From the NCBI GenBank assembly GCA_902581145.1, contig CACHNE010000006.1:1-64000 (forward strand): a DNA stretch of 64,000 nt, in the 5' to 3' direction. Position numbers and translations under genes: made by a program. The first letter of the stretch is position 1; every line of letters begins with the position of its first letter. The notes below the pieces were generated by a model. The model saw nothing but the letters and a program-made list of their open reading frames with translations. It did no database searches and had not been told where the DNA came from. The DNA is from an uncultured Bacteroidota bacterium (GTDB lineage Bacteria; Bacteroidota; Bacteroidia; Flavobacteriales; Flavobacteriaceae). Shown here piece by piece: positions 46,475 through 55,512 of the stretch.

Positions 46475-46493
46475 TTGATTAATTGTTAATCAA
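46475..46493. repeat. perfect inverted repeat in the mraZ-hydrolase intergenic region
   Basis: TTGATTAA and TTAATCAA pair exactly around TTG. The element lies in the 260-base divergent region, about 58 bases before the hydrolase ATG at 46551 and about 185 bases from mraZ. A TAATTTTG -7-like match for the plus strand lies at 46528-46535 without a good -33 partner. The rest of this region shows only AT-rich sequence besides the MraZ boxes. Confidence 0.5.
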
Positions 46494-46550
46494 TGATTTT
46501 AAATATCAGTTTATCAATAAATTTGACTAATTTTGAATTAAACTTTGAAA

Positions 46551-47318
46551 ATGGATTTTAATTTAACCGAAGAAAATGGCTATAAGTATATAGAAGAAGG
46601 AGAGGGCTTTCCTATAATTGTTCTTCATGGATTAATGGGTAATCTTAGTAATTTTAACGAGGTTACAAGTTTTTTCAGAGATAGAAATTTTAAAGTTATT
46701 ATGCCCGTCCTACCCATATACGATCTTCCATTACTTAAAACCTCAGTAAAAGAATTAGCTAAATTTTTAGAAAGATTCATAATCCATAAAAAAATAAAAG
46801 ATTTTGTCTTGATGGGCAATTCACTGGGAGGACATATAGGTCTTTACTACACAAAACTTTTTAATAAAGCCAAGGGATTAATTCTTACCGGAAGCTCTGG
46901 ACTTTATGAAAAAGGCATGGGAAGTGGGTACACTAAAAGAGGTGACTATAATGTGATAAAGAAAAAGGTTGAAGAGGTTTTTTATGATCCCAAAACAGCA
47001 ACAAAAGAGCTTGTTGATGATGTTTTTAAAACGGTAAATGACAGAAATAAGCTTATTAAAATTTTAGCTATGGCTAAAAGCGCAATTAGACACAATATGG
47101 CAGGGGATTTACCAAAAATGAAGCTCCCATCTTGTATAATCTGGGGTAAAAACGATAATGTAACCCCACCCGAAGTTGCTGATGAATTCCATAAACTTCT
47201 TCCGAATTCTGATCTTTTTTGGATTGATAAATGTGGTCACGCACCAATGATGGAGCATCCAGGTAAATTTAATGCCATTCTTATTGATTGGCTCACTTCA
47301 AAAATTACCGTAAAATAA
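46551..47318 (+). CDS. alpha/beta hydrolase
   Basis: A 255-residue alpha/beta-hydrolase fold enzyme. The oxyanion segment is VLHGLMGNLSNF (residues 24-35), the nucleophile is Ser91 in GNSLGG, and the catalytic His lies in KCGHAPMMEHP near residue 236, with an Asp in WGKNDNVTPP near 208. The substrate is unknown; in many Flavobacteriia this gene precedes engB. I chose the ATG at 46551 over a TTG two codons earlier. Its stop overlaps the engB start (TAATG), so the two are likely one transcript. Confidence 0.88.
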   Translation: MDFNLTEENGYKYIEEGEGFPIIVLHGLMGNLSNFNEVTSFFRDRNFKVIMPVLPIYDLPLLKTSVKELAKFLERFIIHKKIKDFVLMGNSLGGHIGLYYTKLFNKAKGLILTGSSGLYEKGMGSGYTKRGDYNVIKKKVEEVFYDPKTATKELVDDVFKTVNDRNKLIKILAMAKSAIRHNMAGDLPKMKLPSCIIWGKNDNVTPPEVADEFHKLLPNSDLFWIDKCGHAPMMEHPGKFNAILIDWLTSKITVK

Positions 47319-47938
47319 TGAATATTAAAAGTGCGAAATTTATTGTAAGCAATCAAAACGCCAAAGATTGCCCAAAAAGTGATTTGCCTGAATATGCATT
47401 TATCGGCAGAAGTAATGTTGGAAAATCATCTTTAATAAATATGTTGACCAATAATAAAAAACTAGCAAAAACTTCGTCTAAACCTGGAAAAACTAGACTA
47501 ATTAATCATTTTTTAATTGACTCGTCTTGGCATTTAGTTGATTTACCTGGTTATGGTTATGCTAGAGCTTCAAAATCTGAAAAGAAAAATTTTCAAAAAC
47601 TGATTACTGACTATTTTATTAACAGAAATCAATTGATTTCAGCTTTTATATTAGTCGATGTTAGACATGAGGCTCAAAGAATTGATGTTGAATTTATGCG
47701 TTGGCTAACAATAAATAAAATTGCCTTTTCAATAGTATTTACCAAAATTGATAAATTAAAACAGGATGGAAATCCAAATATTGGTATTGAGAAAAAAATA
47801 AAAAAATACAAGAGTGTAATATTAGAAAACTGGGAATATTTACCTGAAATATTTCTTACATCAAGTACAAAACATATCGGAAAGGAAAATATTCTTTACT
47901 ACATTAATAAGCTTAATAGTGATATTAATCAAAAATAA
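47318..47938 (+). CDS. engB: ribosome biogenesis GTPase EngB (YihA/YsxC)
   Basis: A 206-residue GTPase needed for assembly of the large ribosomal subunit. G1 is GRSNVGKSS (residues 30-38), followed by the G2 Thr in PGKTRLINHF, G3 in DLPGYGYA near 75, G4 in TKIDK near 145 and G5 in TSSTK near 182. The ATG at 47318 is chosen because of coupling with the hydrolase stop; the longer frame starts inside that gene. Its 3' end overlaps the convergent pafA gene by 14 bases. Confidence 0.95.
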   Translation: MNIKSAKFIVSNQNAKDCPKSDLPEYAFIGRSNVGKSSLINMLTNNKKLAKTSSKPGKTRLINHFLIDSSWHLVDLPGYGYARASKSEKKNFQKLITDYFINRNQLISAFILVDVRHEAQRIDVEFMRWLTINKIAFSIVFTKIDKLKQDGNPNIGIEKKIKKYKSVILENWEYLPEIFLTSSTKHIGKENILYYINKLNSDINQK

Positions 47939-49553
47939 AATCTAAAGACTCCCCTGTTGAATTTTTTATTTTTTGTCCCAATATCTTTGAAATTGTTGGG
48001 GCAATATCTGGAATTTCGGTTATCCTTTCCGTTTCACCATTTCTGATTCCTGAACCAAAAAATATTAGAGGGACATGAGTGTCATAATTATATCCAGAAC
48101 CATGCGTGGTTCCTTTTCCGTCATAGAAAATAACATTAGGCTTAAGGATTAATGCTACATCTCCACTTCTTTTTTCATGAAAACCATTTTGAATCAATTT
48201 TTCATATCCATTCAGATCTTTGGAATTCAATATATAATCACTTGAATAGGCATTTGAAATAAAATCAAAAGACTCTAACACTTTAATAATCTCAGTTATT
48301 ACCTCATTTTTACTTAGACCTAGCTTACCAATTACCTCATCATTAAGATAGATTTGATTATTATCTACATTACTAATTATACTTTTTACATTGGTTTTTA
48401 AAACAGTTTCAAGCTGTTTTAAAACATCTCTTTTCAAATCCTTTTCGCTGATTGACATTGCATCAAATCCATTACTATTTAATAACGCAGGTATTTCAAG
48501 CACACCATGATCACCGGTCAAAAATAACGTGTATTGATTTTCACCAAGTTCGTTATCTAAAAACAATAAAAGTTTTTCGATTTCTTTGTCTAGACGGATA
48601 TATGTGTCCTGAGTTTCTACAGATGCCACCCCAAAACTGTGACCAATATAATCCGTTGAAGAATAGCTGATAGTTATTACATCAGTTACACCCCTTTTAC
48701 CTAACTTCTCATTTATTACTGCTTCCATTGCAAAATCAGTAGTCATTTCATTTCCATAGGGCGTTTCCTTTATCATATCAAAACAATCATTATGTTTCAT
48801 CAAAGATTTTGTGTCATATGGAAACGCTGAATCATCTTTTCCTTTGAATAATTTTTCAAAATTATTATTATCAATTTCAAAATTATCATAGGTTGAAATT
48901 TCATAAAGTGGCACCCATTCTTCTAGATATTTTTCTAAATTATCTTCCATATTGAAATTTTCAACCCAAGATGGTAATTTTTGCATATAATAGGTGCTAG
49001 TAATCCATTGCGCCCTTTCTTTTCCATAATACCAATACGCTGCATCAGCATTTTTTCCACCCATTAAAATTGATGCTCTGTCTTTAATGCCAACAGAAAT
49101 TGTCTTTGCATCTGGGTTGTAATACTTATTAATGTCAGCAAATGTTTCAACCAATAAATTGTTTGGGGATTTATTCCCAGAATAATCGTCACCACCTACA
49201 TGATTATAATTACTATCATCAGTGCAGTAGATAGATTTACTTTTTTCTCTATCATACCAGTTATTCCCGACTATTCCATGAGTCATTGGAGTCGATCCAG
49301 TAGACACCGAAGAATGTCCAGGGCCAGTAACTGTGGGTACATAATTAAAGAAGTTGTTTTTACAATTATAACCCTCATTTATTAATCGATTAAAACCATT
49401 TTCAGAAAATCTATGTGATAAATTTTCTAAAAAATCGTAACGCATTTGATCGACAACAATTGCAACAACTAGTTTTGGTTTTTCTAAATTCTTATTGTCA
49501 GAAGAACAAGATAAAAGAAATGAAAAAGAAAAAAGTAAAATAACCCTTAACAT
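47925..49553 (-). CDS. pafA: PafA-type alkaline phosphatase lipoprotein
   Basis: A 542-residue phosphatase of the nucleotide pyrophosphatase/phosphodiesterase clan. A lipoprotein signal peptide ends in LLSC with Cys16 as the lipid site. VVDQMRYDFL near residue 33 supplies metal ligands, the nucleophilic Thr lies in PTVTGPGHSS near 74, SSTDYIGHSFG and TGDHGVLEIP are further zinc-site segments, and GTTHGSGYNYDTHVPL near 500 closes the site. PafA enzymes act on many phosphate monoesters in the periplasm or outside and are typical of Flavobacteriia. The start at 49553 follows the signal peptide; a longer frame adds twelve residues. It is convergent with engB. Confidence 0.88.
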   Translation of the reverse strand: MLRVILLFSFSFLLSCSSDNKNLEKPKLVVAIVVDQMRYDFLENLSHRFSENGFNRLINEGYNCKNNFFNYVPTVTGPGHSSVSTGSTPMTHGIVGNNWYDREKSKSIYCTDDSNYNHVGGDDYSGNKSPNNLLVETFADINKYYNPDAKTISVGIKDRASILMGGKNADAAYWYYGKERAQWITSTYYMQKLPSWVENFNMEDNLEKYLEEWVPLYEISTYDNFEIDNNNFEKLFKGKDDSAFPYDTKSLMKHNDCFDMIKETPYGNEMTTDFAMEAVINEKLGKRGVTDVITISYSSTDYIGHSFGVASVETQDTYIRLDKEIEKLLLFLDNELGENQYTLFLTGDHGVLEIPALLNSNGFDAMSISEKDLKRDVLKQLETVLKTNVKSIISNVDNNQIYLNDEVIGKLGLSKNEVITEIIKVLESFDFISNAYSSDYILNSKDLNGYEKLIQNGFHEKRSGDVALILKPNVIFYDGKGTTHGSGYNYDTHVPLIFFGSGIRNGETERITEIPDIAPTISKILGQKIKNSTGESLDFIFD

Positions 49554-49637
49554 AAAGAAATTTAAAATATAAAAATAGATATTCTGCATGGAATTTATTG
49601 TTAAATTATTGTAAATTAATTTTTCAATAAATTCTAA

Positions 49638-50375
49638 ATGAATTTTTTACATAACATAGGCTTATATATAATTATGTTGCAAAAAATGCTTCATAAACCT
49701 ACCAAATGGAAGGTGATGAAAGAGCTTATTTTAAAAGACACTGAAGATACCGTAATAAATTCATTGGGAATTATTTCATTTGTTTCTTTCTTTATTGGAG
49801 GTGTAATTACAATTCAATTAGCATTAAGTATGACAGGCTCTTTCTACCCTGATTATTTGGTTGGATTTGCTACAAGAGAAACTATTATACTTGAGTTTGC
49901 TCCAACGATTATTTCTATTATTATGGCAGGTAAAGTGGGGTCGTTTATTACTTCAAGTATCGGGTCAATGAGAGTAACAGAACAAATTGATGCTTTGGAG
50001 GTAATGGGAATTAACTCAATTAACTACTTAGTGTTTCCTAAAGTTATTGCATTACTGTTATATCCATTTTTAATTTCGATTGCAATGTTTTTAGGAATAT
50101 TGGGTGGTATGATCGCTTGTGTATATGGCGGCTACAGTACAATGAGTGCATTTATTGAAGGAATACAAACTGACTTTATTCCATTTCATATGACTTATGC
50201 TTTTATTAAAAGTTTTGTTTTTGCTTTTATTTTAGCAACTGTGCCATCCTTTCATGGTTATTATATGAAGGGTGGAGCACTCGAGGTTGGTAAAGCAAGT
50301 ACAAAATCATTTATATGGACCAGTGTTTCAATTGTTGTTTTTAACTTTTTAATAACTCAAATGTTGCTAGGATAA
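49638..50375 (+). CDS. mlaE: MlaE-family ABC transporter permease
   Basis: A 245-residue inner membrane permease of the MlaE/YrbE family, which moves phospholipids between the membranes. SLGIISFVSFFIGGVITIQLAL near residue 43, the GFATRETIILEFAPTIISIIMAGKVGSFITSSIGSMRVTEQIDALEVMG run (about 76-125) and NYLVFPKVIA near 129 are family hallmarks. Its stop overlaps the start of the ATPase gene by one base. No MlaD substrate-binding gene is in the window. Confidence 0.93.
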   Translation: MNFLHNIGLYIIMLQKMLHKPTKWKVMKELILKDTEDTVINSLGIISFVSFFIGGVITIQLALSMTGSFYPDYLVGFATRETIILEFAPTIISIIMAGKVGSFITSSIGSMRVTEQIDALEVMGINSINYLVFPKVIALLLYPFLISIAMFLGILGGMIACVYGGYSTMSAFIEGIQTDFIPFHMTYAFIKSFVFAFILATVPSFHGYYMKGGALEVGKASTKSFIWTSVSIVVFNFLITQMLLG

Positions 50376-51136
50376 TGATAAAGGTTAAAAACATAAAAAA
50401 ATCATTTAGTGAAAAACCTGTTCTCAAGGGAATCTCGTGTGAATTTGAAAAGGGAAAAACCAGTTTAATTATTGGTCAAACTGGTTCTGGTAAAACAGTT
50501 TTTATGAAATGCCTATTAGGTTTACATAAACACGATTCAGGAAAAATCATTTTTAACGACAGAGATTTTGAAAAAATGAAGGATAATCAAAAAATGGAAC
50601 TAAAATCGAGAATAGGCACAGTATTTCAAGGAAGTGCACTTTTTGATTCTATGTCAATTGAAGAAAATGTTATGTTTCCCTTGAAGATGTTTAAAAATCT
50701 TCCTTTTGATGAAATGCTTGACAGAGTGAACTTGGTACTCAAAAGAGTTGAGTTAGAAAACAGCAATAAGAAGATGCCTAGTGAAGCATCCGGAGGAATG
50801 CAAAAAAGAGTTGCAATTGCCAGAGCAATTGTCAATAATCCTGAGTATTTGTTCTGTGACGAACCAAATTCTGGTTTAGATCCAAAAACAGCTATTGTAA
50901 TAGATAATTTGATTAAAGAAATTACTGAAGAGAGAAATATAACTACAATAATAAATTCTCACGACATGAATTCAGTAATGGAAATAGGGGAAAAAATCAT
51001 ATTTCTAAAAAACGGAATTTTAGAATGGGAAGGTAGCAAATCAAATATATTTAAAACGGATAATCAGGCGGTTACCGACTTTGTCTACTCATCTAATTTG
51101 TATAAAAAAGTGAGAAAAATGTATCAAAAGAAATAG
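50375..51136 (+). CDS. mlaF: MlaF-family ABC transporter ATP-binding protein
   Basis: A 253-residue ATPase partner of the MlaE permease. Walker A is GQTGSGKT (residues 34-41), the Q-loop is near VFQGSALFDSMS, the signature is ASGGMQKR near 139, Walker B is YLFCDEPNSGLD near 160, and the switch His is in NSHDMNS near 190. The SALFDSMSIEENV form is typical of the MlaF group. Its TAG is followed immediately by the TAG of the convergent gene, giving the palindrome TAGCTA. Confidence 0.93.
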   Translation: MIKVKNIKKSFSEKPVLKGISCEFEKGKTSLIIGQTGSGKTVFMKCLLGLHKHDSGKIIFNDRDFEKMKDNQKMELKSRIGTVFQGSALFDSMSIEENVMFPLKMFKNLPFDEMLDRVNLVLKRVELENSNKKMPSEASGGMQKRVAIARAIVNNPEYLFCDEPNSGLDPKTAIVIDNLIKEITEERNITTIINSHDMNSVMEIGEKIIFLKNGILEWEGSKSNIFKTDNQAVTDFVYSSNLYKKVRKMYQKK

Positions 51137-51559
51137 CTACTTAATTTCTTTTAAACCAGTAAGGTTAGAGGAACTTCTTATCTTATCACCAAGTCCATCA
51201 ACCATTTTAATATTATATTTTTTACAAATAGGTGTCTCTGGAACTTCACTTGTTGCCCTGTCTCCACCATTTGCAAATATATTTGGTCTTACAGCCTCAA
51301 GAGATTTACATACAGTTCTGTCATTATCAATTGAAAGAAAAACCTCGTCAACAAATCTTAATGCTTTAACGATTTCAAGCCTGTCATTCTGATCCATAAA
51401 AGGCTTCCCTTTTTTTAGCTTACATTGATGGTTATTATTCACAATAACAACCAAAGAATCACCTAATTCTTTAGCCATCTTTAAATATTCTAAATGACCA
51501 ACATGTATCGGATCAAAATATCCACTCACGGCAACTCTAATTTTATTTTTATCACTCAT
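51137..51559 (-). CDS. adenylyl/cytidylyltransferase family protein
   Basis: A 140-residue HxGH-fold nucleotidyltransferase. The ATP/CTP-binding motif is VSGYFDPIHVGHLEYLKMAK near residue 10, with His-Val-Gly-His intact. KKGKPFMDQNDRLEIVKAL near 50 and the final KIRSSSNL segment are conserved. It resembles RfaE C-terminal and glycerol-3-phosphate cytidylyltransferase types; the substrate cannot be assigned. The ATG at 51559 is chosen over an upstream TTG. It overlaps the SprT-like gene by 8 bases and ends next to mlaF with no gap. Confidence 0.8.
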   Translation of the reverse strand: MSDKNKIRVAVSGYFDPIHVGHLEYLKMAKELGDSLVVIVNNNHQCKLKKGKPFMDQNDRLEIVKALRFVDEVFLSIDNDRTVCKSLEAVRPNIFANGGDRATSEVPETPICKKYNIKMVDGLGDKIRSSSNLTGLKEIK

Positions 51560-52148
51560 AAATAATCTCTTCAACTACAGCATTTGGGTTAAACAAATAT
51601 AGTTTTTTGCTTGATACGTCCATACATTCATACCTTTTTCTTAATTTTTTTATCATTTTATATTTTCTCTTGTTTGAGGCTCTAAAAATTTCACCATTAT
51701 TGAGATTAAAAACATGTTTTGACTTACTAATATTATAATTATTTAAAGCAAAACTTAAATCAGAATGTGAATCAGTTGATGCTTTTGGATTTTTAGCATA
51801 ATTAGAAAGAAACTTTAATATTTGATCAGGAAAAATATCATTATTTATTATAGGAAGTAATAGTTTTTTAAAAGTATTTTTCCATTCAATTCCGTGGGGT
51901 TTAATATGTACACCATGGTTTTTGACAGAGAAATAATGAGATATTTCATGAATTAATGTTATCAAAAATCTGTAAGCATTTAAATCTTCATTTATAGTGA
52001 TAATCACCAATCCATTTTTTTTGATTGAAAAATCACCATGTTTAGTTCTTCTTGATTTTTTTAGTTTAAAAATGATATTTTCGGAGGAAATAAGACACCT
52101 TACATACTCTACAGAAGATTTAGGTATTTTATCAAATATTTGTTCCAT
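51552..52148 (-). CDS. SprT-like zinc metalloprotease-like protein
   Basis: A 198-residue protein with a SprT-like N-terminal half. The zinc site His67-Glu-Ile-Ser-His71 lies in LIHEISHYF, and a third ligand may be His83 in the following NHGVHIKPHGIEWKNTF block, which is typical of the family. The C-terminal part contains a basic NKRKYKMIKKLRKRYEC stretch without the four-Cys zinc ribbon seen in some homologues. SprT-like proteins may act on DNA-bound proteins, but this one is uncharacterised. It directly abuts the SDR gene. Confidence 0.85.
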   Translation of the reverse strand: MEQIFDKIPKSSVEYVRCLISSENIIFKLKKSRRTKHGDFSIKKNGLVIITINEDLNAYRFLITLIHEISHYFSVKNHGVHIKPHGIEWKNTFKKLLLPIINNDIFPDQILKFLSNYAKNPKASTDSHSDLSFALNNYNISKSKHVFNLNNGEIFRASNKRKYKMIKKLRKRYECMDVSSKKLYLFNPNAVVEEIIYE

Positions 52149-52826
52149 TTACGGGGTGGTCGATGAAACTGATATTACTTTTCCATTCATCAACCTGTAA
52201 CCATTGGTAGAAAAATTATATATGTATTCTGCCATTTCTAACGCTGAAGTGGAAGCTGTAAAATTTGGAAAAGCTTTTTCTAACATCTTAGTTTGAACTG
52301 AACCTAAAGCAAGAGAATTAAAGTGAATTCCTCGATCTTTATATTCCTCCGCTAACATTTCGGTTAAAATATTCAATGCTCCTTTGCTTGAGCTGTAAGC
52401 TGAAAGACCTGGAAATTTTACACTTCCTTGGATGCCACCAATAGAACTAATATTTAAAACATTAGAACCTGATTCCATAAAATCGATTGTATTTTTGATA
52501 AGCATTGCAACCGAGAAAACATTTGTGGAATATACCATTTGAAAATCCTCAAGAGTAGTTTCTTTAAAAGGTTTATTTACAAGATAACCTGCGTTGTTGA
52601 TTAAAATATCAATTTTTTCAGCTTTTTTTAAAAACTCATTTATTTTTCCATAATCATTATGATTTAAATCAAAATCAATCGCATCAACACCATCTAACTT
52701 TAACTTTCTTAACTCAGAATTATCTCTTGATAAAGCTAAAACTCTGTGATTTTTTTTTGAAAAAATGTTCACTAGTTCAAAGCCAATACCCGAACTAGTA
52801 CCTGTAATGATTATATTTTTAGACAT
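52149..52826 (-). CDS. short-chain dehydrogenase/reductase
   Basis: A 225-residue classical SDR oxidoreductase. The cofactor loop TGTSSGIG is at residues 8-15, the structural NNAGYL motif is near 78, and the catalytic Ser lies in NISSIGG near 126 with Tyr and Lys in YSSSKGAL near 143. The length is slightly short but all active-site residues are present. The substrate is unknown. It follows pdhC by 10 bases, so it may be read with the pyruvate dehydrogenase genes, though no functional link is evident. Confidence 0.88.
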   Translation of the reverse strand: MSKNIIITGTSSGIGFELVNIFSKKNHRVLALSRDNSELRKLKLDGVDAIDFDLNHNDYGKINEFLKKAEKIDILINNAGYLVNKPFKETTLEDFQMVYSTNVFSVAMLIKNTIDFMESGSNVLNISSIGGIQGSVKFPGLSAYSSSKGALNILTEMLAEEYKDRGIHFNSLALGSVQTKMLEKAFPNFTASTSALEMAEYIYNFSTNGYRLMNGKVISVSSTTP

Positions 52827-52836
52827 TTTGATATTG

Positions 52837-54432
52837 CTAAATTAGCATTGATAATGGATTTTCAATAAGAGGCTTTAGAGCTTGTAAAAATTTAGCCCCA
52901 GTCAATCCGTCAACAACTCTGTGATCACATGCCAAAGTTAATTTCATAGTATTTCCTACAACAATTTCTCCATCTTTGACAACAGGCTTCTGAACAATTG
53001 CACCAACCGAAAGAATTACTGAATTTGGTGGATTAATTATAGAAGTGAAACTTTCTATACCAAACATCCCAAGATTTGATATTGTAAAGGTACTACCCTG
53101 CATCATATCAGGTGTAAGTTTTTTATCCCTCGCTAAACCTGCCATCTCCTTGACTGAATTGCTAATGTCTGCAACACTCATTTTATCAGCATTTTTTAAT
53201 ACTGGGACTATTAAACCATCCTCCACCCCTACTGCAACTCCTATATTGACAAAATTATTATATCTAATCTTGTCATCAAACCACTGAGAATTTACACTCG
53301 GGTTATTTCTTAAAGCAACAGCACAAGCTTTTATGATAATATCGTTGAATGAGATTTTTGTATCTGGGATTGAATTACACTGTTTTCTAAACGCAATAGT
53401 TTCAGACATATCAAGCTCAATATTTAAATAATAATGAGGTGCTGAAAATTTAGATTCAGACAGTCTTTTAGCGATAACCTTTCTCATTTGAGAGTGGTTA
53501 ACCTCAGTATAGTCTTGAATAACATTGGAATCTGAAACAATATTAGTAACTGGCTGAACAATCGATGGTTCTTTGTAGTTTTCAATGTCAGTTTTAATAA
53601 TTCTTCCGCTGTCACCAGATCCTTGAATCATTGAAATATCAAGGTTCTTTTCCTTAGCTAATTTTTTAGCTAATGGTGAAATAAAAATCCGATCTGTTTT
53701 TGTTGTAGTTTTTGATGAATCATCAATTTTTTTCTCTGACTTAGTCTCAATAACTTCTTGAACAGCATCTTGAGTTTTTGGTTTTTCTGCAGTTTTTTTA
53801 CTGCCGCTTAAATAAGGATTAACATCTGTACCTTTTGGACCAATTATAGCAAGTAATGAATCAACTTTTGCAGAATCTCCTTCAGATAGACCAACGTGAA
53901 GTAATGTTCCTGAGTAAAAAGACTCAAATTCCATTGTAGCTTTATCTGTCTCAATTTCAGCTAAAATCTCGCCCTCCTCAACCTCATCACCAACTTTTTT
54001 GAACCAGGATGCAACTGTTCCTTCCTCCATAGTATCACTTAATCTAGGCATTGAAACAACGTGAACATCGTCACTTTCTGGTATTTCAATATCTTGAGTT
54101 TGTTCAAAAGGTGTGTCTTCTGGTTCTGAAATCTCACTTTTATCCTCTACAACTGATTCTTTACCACCGCCTAAAATAGACTCGATATCATCACCTGGAT
54201 TTCCAATAATAGCAAGAGGAGCATCAACTTTTGCGGTTTCATTTTCCTGAATTCCAATGTATAACAAGGTACCTTCATAGAATGATTCAAATTCCATGGT
54301 TGCCTTATCAGTTTCAATTTCAGCTAAAATCTCTCCCTCCTGTACAGTATCACCTACCTTTTTAAACCAGGTTGCAACTGTTCCTTCTTCCATGGTATCA
54401 CTCAAGCGAGGCATTTTAATTAACTCAGCCAT
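52837..54432 (-). CDS. pdhC: pyruvate dehydrogenase E2, dihydrolipoamide acetyltransferase
   Basis: A 531-residue E2 subunit with two lipoyl domains (about residues 1-80 and 124-200). The lipoyl lysines are Lys43 and Lys164, each in ETDKATMEFES. A peripheral subunit-binding domain follows at about 249-287 (ISPLAKKLAKEKNLDI), then the catalytic acetyltransferase domain with HYYLNIELDMS near 338 and His504 in DHRVVDG. Linkers are rich in Lys, Glu and Thr. It forms the core of the complex that makes acetyl-CoA. It is 2 bases downstream of pdhA; the E1 beta and E3 genes lie elsewhere. Confidence 0.95.
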   Translation of the reverse strand: MAELIKMPRLSDTMEEGTVATWFKKVGDTVQEGEILAEIETDKATMEFESFYEGTLLYIGIQENETAKVDAPLAIIGNPGDDIESILGGGKESVVEDKSEISEPEDTPFEQTQDIEIPESDDVHVVSMPRLSDTMEEGTVASWFKKVGDEVEEGEILAEIETDKATMEFESFYSGTLLHVGLSEGDSAKVDSLLAIIGPKGTDVNPYLSGSKKTAEKPKTQDAVQEVIETKSEKKIDDSSKTTTKTDRIFISPLAKKLAKEKNLDISMIQGSGDSGRIIKTDIENYKEPSIVQPVTNIVSDSNVIQDYTEVNHSQMRKVIAKRLSESKFSAPHYYLNIELDMSETIAFRKQCNSIPDTKISFNDIIIKACAVALRNNPSVNSQWFDDKIRYNNFVNIGVAVGVEDGLIVPVLKNADKMSVADISNSVKEMAGLARDKKLTPDMMQGSTFTISNLGMFGIESFTSIINPPNSVILSVGAIVQKPVVKDGEIVVGNTMKLTLACDHRVVDGLTGAKFLQALKPLIENPLSMLI

Positions 54433-54434
54433 AA

Positions 54435-55433
54435 TTAAATTTTATGTTTTAAAAATGGATAATTATCCTGTTCATAAACAGAATCATACATAATATTTTT
54501 TTCAGGATAGGAAGATTCTTCAGCGAATTTTTCACATTCTTTAACCATATCTTTTACCCTTAAATCAATTTCATCTATTTGTTTTTGTGTTGCATATTTC
54601 TTTTTTAGAATAAGTTCCTTGACCTTAGTAATAGGGTCAATTTTTTTGTACTCTGCAACTTCATCCTTTGTTCTGTAATGTTGGGCATCACTCATTGAAT
54701 GGCCTCTATACCTATATGTTTTCATTTCTAAGAAAGTTGGCCCATCACCATTTCTAGCTCTTAATATAGCTTCGTCTATAGCCTTTGCAACCTTTACAGG
54801 ATCCATACCATCAACTGGCCCACATGGCATTTCGTAACCTAAACCTAATTTCCAGATATCAGTTGTATTAGATGTTCTTTCAACAGATGTCCCCATAGCA
54901 TAGCCATTATTTTCGCATATAAACACCACTGGTAGTTTCCACAACATCGCCAAATTGAATGTTTCATGTAATGATCCCTGTCTCGCAGCACCATCACCAA
55001 AATAGCATAGAGTTGCAGCATCACTCCCATTATATTTATCGCCAAATGCTATACCAGCACCAAGTGGAATCTGCCCACCAACAATACCATGACCTCCATA
55101 AAATCGATGTTCCTTGGAGAATATATGCATAGAACCTCCCAAACCTTGAGAAGTACCAGTCGCTTTACCATATAATTCAGCCATAACTCTTTTTGGGTCA
55201 ACTCCCATTCCGATTGGTTGAACATGATTTCTGTAAGCTGTAATCATCTTATCCTTGGATAAGTCCATGGCATGAAGAGAACCTGCAAGGACAGCTTCTT
55301 GGCCATTGTAAAGGTGTAAAAACCCTCTAACTTTCTGCTGTATGTAAACCGCAGCTAGTTTATCTTCAAACTTTCTCCAAAATAACATATCCTCGTACCA
55401 AGATAAATATGTGTCTTTAGTGATTTTCTTCAT
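54435..55433 (-). CDS. pdhA: pyruvate dehydrogenase E1 component, alpha subunit
   Basis: A 332-residue thiamine-diphosphate enzyme subunit. YNGQEAVLAGSLHAM near residue 43, GLGGSMHIFS near 98, GGHGIVGGQIPLGAGIAF near 112, and the ThDP/Mg motif GDGAARQGSLHETFNLA running to VFICENN (about 146-175) are diagnostic. The regulatory loop region TYRYRGHSMSDAQHYRTKDE near 236 is present. A well-formed promoter lies about 20 bases upstream, and pdhC follows after 2 bases. Confidence 0.96.
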   Translation of the reverse strand: MKKITKDTYLSWYEDMLFWRKFEDKLAAVYIQQKVRGFLHLYNGQEAVLAGSLHAMDLSKDKMITAYRNHVQPIGMGVDPKRVMAELYGKATGTSQGLGGSMHIFSKEHRFYGGHGIVGGQIPLGAGIAFGDKYNGSDAATLCYFGDGAARQGSLHETFNLAMLWKLPVVFICENNGYAMGTSVERTSNTTDIWKLGLGYEMPCGPVDGMDPVKVAKAIDEAILRARNGDGPTFLEMKTYRYRGHSMSDAQHYRTKDEVAEYKKIDPITKVKELILKKKYATQKQIDEIDLRVKDMVKECEKFAEESSYPEKNIMYDSVYEQDNYPFLKHKI

Positions 55434-55451
55434 AGGTTAGTATTGAATCCA

Positions 55452-55483
55452 CAAAAATAAGACATAGATTGTCCATTGCAAAA
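55452..55483 (-). promoter_or_regulatory. Bacteroidetes-type promoter for pdhA
   Basis: On the minus strand TTTTG (55483-55479) is followed after 19 bases by TATTTTTG (55459-55452). This fits TTTG, 19 bases, TAnnTTTG. The start point would be near 55445, about 12 bases before the pdhA ATG at 55433. Confidence 0.7.
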
Positions 55484-55512
55484 GACAAAATAAAATATTT
55501 TAATAAGAAAAA

